From Pseudomonadota bacterium (GTDB lineage Bacteria; Cyanobacteriota; Vampirovibrionia; LMEP-6097), in assembly GCA_009924885.1 (NCBI GenBank), contig RFQS01000067.1, positions 1-10,020 of the forward strand: a DNA stretch of 10,020 bases, written 5' to 3'. Positions 6,837 to 10,020 of the stretch are shown one piece after another. Every line of letters begins with the position of its first letter. The first letter of the stretch is position 1. Both the position numbers and the translations under genes were made by a program. The notes under the pieces are model-generated. The model saw only the letters and a program-made list of their open reading frames with translations. It was not told the origin of the DNA and ran no database searches.

Positions 6837-8153
6837 TCAAGCCGTAGCAGCTTTCTTAATACTCAAATCAGTTACAGTAGCTAATTTCAAATTCTCTACC
6901 ATATCTTCGGTGATAGTCACTTTCTGTAAGCCTTCTAGTGATGGGGCTTCAAACATTATGTCTTTCATTATCTCTTCGATAATACTTCTCAGAGCCCTAG
7001 CACCCATTTTACGCTTCTGAGCTTTCTTCGCGATCTTCTCTATGGCTTCATCTGTGAATTCCAGTTCTATACCATCAAACTCTAATAACTTCTGATACTG
7101 CTTAACTAAAGAGTTCCTTGGCTTATTTAAAATGAGTTTTAAAGTCTCAGTATCAGGTGCATCTAAGCTCGCTATAACAGGCACTCTACCTACAAACTCT
7201 GGAATAATACCAAAATGTACTAAATCTTCTGGTTCTGTATATTTAAAAGCTTCTGAAAGCCTTTTATTACGCTGATCTTCATCTAAACTCTCAGCACCAA
7301 AACCAACAGAAATATTAGATTTCTGTCTTCTTTTTTCTACAATCTGCTCTAATCCTACAAAAGCACCACCACAGATAAATAGAATATTATGAGTGTCAAC
7401 TTCTATCATCTCAGCATGCGGATGCTTTCTGTTTCCTTGAGCTGGAATACTCGCTTTAGTACCTTCTATAAGCTTCAATAATGCCTGCTGAACCCCTTCT
7501 CCAGAGACATCTCTAGTAATAGAAGGATTTTCTGATTTACGAGAAATTTTATCTATCTCATCTATATAAATAATGCCCATCTCTGCTTTAGCTAAGTCAT
7601 TACCAGCATTTTGGTAAAGCCTCTGCAACATATTTTCAGCATCATCGCCCACGTAACCAGATTCAGTAATAGTCGTCGCATCTGCCATAGCGAAAGGAAC
7701 TTTTAGAAAATTAGCTAAAGTTTCCACGATGTAAGTTTTACCGCTACCAGTAGGGCCAAGAAGCAGTATATTAGATTTATTTATAGTAATAGAATCATTA
7801 GGAGCAGCTCCCTTATTATGATTTATACGTTTATAGTGATTATAAACTGCTACAGATAAGGTCTTCTTCGCTAAATCATTACCGATAACGTATTCATCTA
7901 AATATTCTTTAATTTCTTTAGGCTTAGGCAGTTTATGAGGATCTAATCCTATTACCGAAGTATTCTCTAAAACAGTCGCAGCGACAGCAACAGCATCAGA
8001 TACTTCTATAATACCCTCATCTTTCAGAATCTCAAGACAGAGACTTATACACTCATCGCAGATATAAATACCTGGGCCTGCTATAAGCTTTTTAACTTGG
8101 TCCTGACTCTTCCCACAGAAGGAACACTTCAACAATCCATTAGTTTTAGACAT
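6837..8153 (-). CDS. clpX: ATP-dependent Clp protease ATP-binding subunit ClpX
   Basis: A 438-residue AAA+ unfoldase, a normal length for ClpX. It recognises tagged proteins, unfolds them with ATP and feeds them into the ClpP chamber in the cytoplasm. Visible parts: an N-terminal zinc-binding domain with Cys10, Cys13, Cys32 and Cys35; Walker A GPTGSGKT (133-140); pore loop GYVG (166-169); Walker B IIYIDE (194-199); the RKH substrate loop (242-244, in GNRKHP); the ClpP-docking loop as VGF (283-285), where E. coli has IGF; the VGR box (321-323); and sensor-2 GAR (384-386). All key residues are present. It starts 17 bases after the clpP stop on the same strand, so the two form an operon. The Shine-Dalgarno is weak. 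The C-terminus ends normally just before the convergent repeat element. Confidence 0.97.
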   Translation of the reverse strand: MSKTNGLLKCSFCGKSQDQVKKLIAGPGIYICDECISLCLEILKDEGIIEVSDAVAVAATVLENTSVIGLDPHKLPKPKEIKEYLDEYVIGNDLAKKTLSVAVYNHYKRINHNKGAAPNDSITINKSNILLLGPTGSGKTYIVETLANFLKVPFAMADATTITESGYVGDDAENMLQRLYQNAGNDLAKAEMGIIYIDEIDKISRKSENPSITRDVSGEGVQQALLKLIEGTKASIPAQGNRKHPHAEMIEVDTHNILFICGGAFVGLEQIVEKRRQKSNISVGFGAESLDEDQRNKRLSEAFKYTEPEDLVHFGIIPEFVGRVPVIASLDAPDTETLKLILNKPRNSLVKQYQKLLEFDGIELEFTDEAIEKIAKKAQKRKMGARALRSIIEEIMKDIMFEAPSLEGLQKVTITEDMVENLKLATVTDLSIKKAATA

Positions 8154-8170
8154 TAAGAATTACTCAGAAA

Positions 8171-8887
8171 TTAATTTTCTGGATTAATATTAGCAGGTTT
8201 CTTAGCTACTACTCTATCCACTAGACCATACTCCTTAGCATCCTCAGCTGTCATAATATAATCTCTATCAGTATCTTTAGTAACCTTCTCAATATCCTGA
8301 TTACAATTAGCGGCAAGAATCTCATTCAACATTTTCTTCATTCTTAAGATCTCATCGGCTTGAATTTTAATATCAGAAGCCTGCCCCTGAGCACCACCTA
8401 ACGGTTGATGAATCAAAACTCTAGAATGAGGCAAAGCCATTCTCTTACCTTTAGTACCAGAGCTTAAAAGAAAAGCACCCATGCTAGCACACTGTCCCAT
8501 ACAGAAAGTCGCTACATCTGGACCTATATGCTGCATAGTATCGTACATAGCGAGTCCAGCTGTAACAGAACCACCTGGGCTATTGATATACATGTAAACA
8601 TCTTTACTAGAGTCTTCTGAATCTAATAGTAATAACTGTCCAACAAAAATACTTGCGACGATATCATTCACTTCAGAAGTTAAAAATACTATTCTTTCTC
8701 TAAGTAATCTGGAAAAAAGATCAAAACTTCTTTCACCTCTTGGTGTGTTTTCTATAACACTTGGCACATAATTAGAGATACTGGAATAAGACATTCCTTG
8801 AAGATCTAAAGGGTTAATTAGACCATGTGTATTACAGATACTTCTAATATCTGCTTTAGTTTCACGTTTTATACTTTGATAATCCAT
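8171..8887 (-). CDS. clpP: ATP-dependent Clp protease proteolytic subunit ClpP
   Basis: The serine peptidase of ClpXP; fourteen copies form the degradation chamber. The catalytic triad is Ser135 (GQCASMGAF), His160 (LIHQPLGG) and Asp209 (DTDRDYIMTAEDA). The Ser-His and His-Asp spacings of 25 and 49 equal those of E. coli ClpP (97, 122, 171). The conserved region YVPSVIENTPRGERSFD begins at residue 40 and INSPGGSVTAGLAMYDTM at 101. At 238 residues it is about 30-40 longer than most ClpP proteins, all of it at the N-terminus. If translation starts instead at Met32 (ATG 8794-8792), the length becomes a normal 207 residues. AAGGA directly touches that ATG, which is too close for an ideal ribosome site; the upstream ATG at 8887 has none. 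A weak promoter-like pair (TTGAGT, 16 bases, TATTTT) lies at 8964-8937 on the minus strand, inside the diverging gene. clpX follows in the same operon. Confidence 0.96.
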   Translation of the reverse strand: MDYQSIKRETKADIRSICNTHGLINPLDLQGMSYSSISNYVPSVIENTPRGERSFDLFSRLLRERIVFLTSEVNDIVASIFVGQLLLLDSEDSSKDVYMYINSPGGSVTAGLAMYDTMQHIGPDVATFCMGQCASMGAFLLSSGTKGKRMALPHSRVLIHQPLGGAQGQASDIKIQADEILRMKKMLNEILAANCNQDIEKVTKDTDRDYIMTAEDAKEYGLVDRVVAKKPANINPEN

Positions 8888-8911
8888 AATAAAAAATCTA
8901 CCACGGAATAG

Positions 8912-10009
8912 ATGTTCTCAGATAAAGATTTAATCAAAAATATTAACTTATACTCGAAACTCAATCGAGTACCGTTCCATACACCGATGCATCTCGGTAG
9001 AACAGATTACCCGAATGATCTTTCAGAATTATCTGGGCTTGATAACCTTCAGTACCCGTCTTCTACTTTAAAAAACACAGAGGAATATCTTAGTGAAATC
9101 TTCTCAGCGAGAAAATCTTTTCTGTTAACGAATGGAGCTAGTATTGGCTTACAGGCTGCTATTTTAGCTTTAAAACTTTATTATTTACAGAGTAATCTCG
9201 CATTAAAACCACTTTTAGTCGCACGTAATATTCATAAGTCTGTGCTAAGTGGAATCATCCTTGCTGGCTTTGATATAGAATGGCTAGAACTTAATTATGA
9301 TCAGAATCTAGACCTTTATACTGGACTAAAACTCTCAGCAGCAGAATTAAAAGATTTTCTAAACGATCGAGAAGATGCTTATGCAGGTCTGGTTTTAACC
9401 AACCCTAGCTACGATGGATTCTATAGCGATTTAAGCTTACTCAAATCACTAACTCTGCCTCTAATCGTCGATGAAGCACATGGTACACATTATTATTTTA
9501 GCGATGATTTACCGCAGGGTGCTTTAAAAACAGCTGGGGATATCGTTATTCACTCATTACATAAGACTCTTGGGGCTTTAACTCAATCTGCGGTAGCTCA
9601 TATCAGCACGCATTCTAAGATCCCAGCATCTTGCTATGAAGCTGCTTTAAGATTATTACAGACCACTAGCCCAAGCTACCTAATTCTAAAGAGCATTTTA
9701 GAGTCTGTACAGCATTACGCACAGGAAGCTAAAGGATTATACTTAAAAGTAAAAGCATTCCAGGAAAAGATTTCAGGTAATTATCCTACCGCGAATAATG
9801 ATGATTACTTTCGCATAATAATTCAAAATGCTAGGGCTGAAGAACTAGAAGCCTTTCTTGAAAAGAGAAATATTTTTATCGAAAAAAAATCAAGCAAATC
9901 TATAACTATTTTTCTCAGTCCCTATCATAATGAAAAAGATAAAGTAACAAATACAAAAAAAGCCGCAATATTCTTCTACCACTATAATAGCCGAAATCAC
10001 CTAAAATGA
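8912..10009 (+). CDS. Orn/Lys/Arg decarboxylase family protein, PLP-dependent, short form
   Basis: A 365-residue protein of fold-type I. Family marks: PFHTPMHLGR (21-30, the FHxPGH-like start, here with Met in place of Gly), ELSGLDNLQYPSSTL (39-53), FLLTNGASIGLQAA (70-83), RNIHKSVLSG (105-114), LTNPSYDGFY (162-171), VDEAHGTHY (186-194) with Asp187 for the pyridine nitrogen, HSLHKTLGALTQSA (214-227) with Lys218 as the probable PLP lysine, and LLQTTSPSYLIL (248-259). Known members turn arginine, lysine or ornithine into polyamine precursors. The substrate cannot be told here. Family members of the cyanobacterial and Firmicutes type usually have about 450-490 residues, so the C-terminal domain appears shortened. 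The start is well supported because family-typical sequence begins within 20 residues, and GGA stands shortly before the ATG. It diverges from clpP across 24 bases and overlaps a probable next gene by four. Confidence 0.88.
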   Translation: MFSDKDLIKNINLYSKLNRVPFHTPMHLGRTDYPNDLSELSGLDNLQYPSSTLKNTEEYLSEIFSARKSFLLTNGASIGLQAAILALKLYYLQSNLALKPLLVARNIHKSVLSGIILAGFDIEWLELNYDQNLDLYTGLKLSAAELKDFLNDREDAYAGLVLTNPSYDGFYSDLSLLKSLTLPLIVDEAHGTHYYFSDDLPQGALKTAGDIVIHSLHKTLGALTQSAVAHISTHSKIPASCYEAALRLLQTTSPSYLILKSILESVQHYAQEAKGLYLKVKAFQEKISGNYPTANNDDYFRIIIQNARAEELEAFLEKRNIFIEKKSSKSITIFLSPYHNEKDKVTNTKKAAIFFYHYNSRNHLK

Positions 10010-10020
10010 AATCCTGTCTC
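10006..10020 (+). CDS. Start of a possible downstream gene, partial
   Basis: An ATG at 10006 overlaps the decarboxylase stop as ATGA, a common sign of translational coupling. Only M-K-S-C-L can be read before the window ends, so no function can be given. In several genomes a thymidylate kinase gene follows this decarboxylase family, but five residues cannot test that. Confidence 0.3.

Noticed and set aside
6823..7020. Plus-strand open frame of 65 codons
   Set aside because: It is antisense to the conserved C-terminal part of clpX and starts inside the repeat arm; the ClpX frame is certain.

Overview
The window is AT-rich, gene-dense DNA from a bacterium with two membranes. That follows from a lipoprotein signal, type IV prepilin leaders and a SpoA-domain secretion or motility C-ring protein. 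SpoA C-ring protein, type IV pilin-like proteins, a clpP-clpX pair and an Orn/Lys/Arg decarboxylase of the kind common in cyanobacteria and Firmicutes would suit an uncultured lineage such as the non-photosynthetic relatives of cyanobacteria. This placement is an inference with low confidence, and no rRNA or other phylogenetic anchor is present.

Layout. (1) Positions 1-1764, minus strand: a SctQ/FliM-type protein with two SpoA domains, followed 15 bases later by a phosphate-binding-like (PstS-type) lipoprotein cut off by the window edge. The lipoprotein is missing from the ORF set because it runs off the end and starts with TTG. (2) Positions 1765-1879: a divergent intergenic region with one copy of a 24-base repeat and a small hairpin. 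(3) Positions 1880-5723, plus strand: a compact cluster of an alpha/beta hydrolase, a very large prepilin-like protein (872 residues) and a normal-sized prepilin-like protein. The spacings are 17 bases and then a 1-base overlap. (4) Positions 5794-6777, plus strand: an unrecognised 327-residue protein with a Ser/Thr-rich start and a Gln/Lys/Thr-rich C-terminal region. (5) Positions 6778-6836: a short convergent gap almost filled by the second copy of the repeat, here flanked by inverted arms. (6) Positions 6837-8887, minus strand: clpP then clpX, encoding the peptidase and unfoldase of the ClpXP protease. (7) Positions 8912-10009, plus strand: a short PLP-dependent Orn/Lys/Arg decarboxylase-family protein diverging from clpP across only 24 bases. 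A likely next gene begins at 10006 with an ATGA overlap.

How the genes may work together: ClpP and ClpX are a well-understood pair. The two prepilin-like proteins very likely act in the same pilus or type II-like secretion filament, the large one as a minor, possibly tip or adhesive, subunit. The SpoA protein would sit at the cytoplasmic base of a type III secretion system or flagellum whose other parts lie outside the window. The 327-residue protein could be an exported protein, but this is speculative. There is no gene-free stretch longer than about 115 bases. I saw no tRNA, rRNA, CRISPR array, transposase or phage gene.
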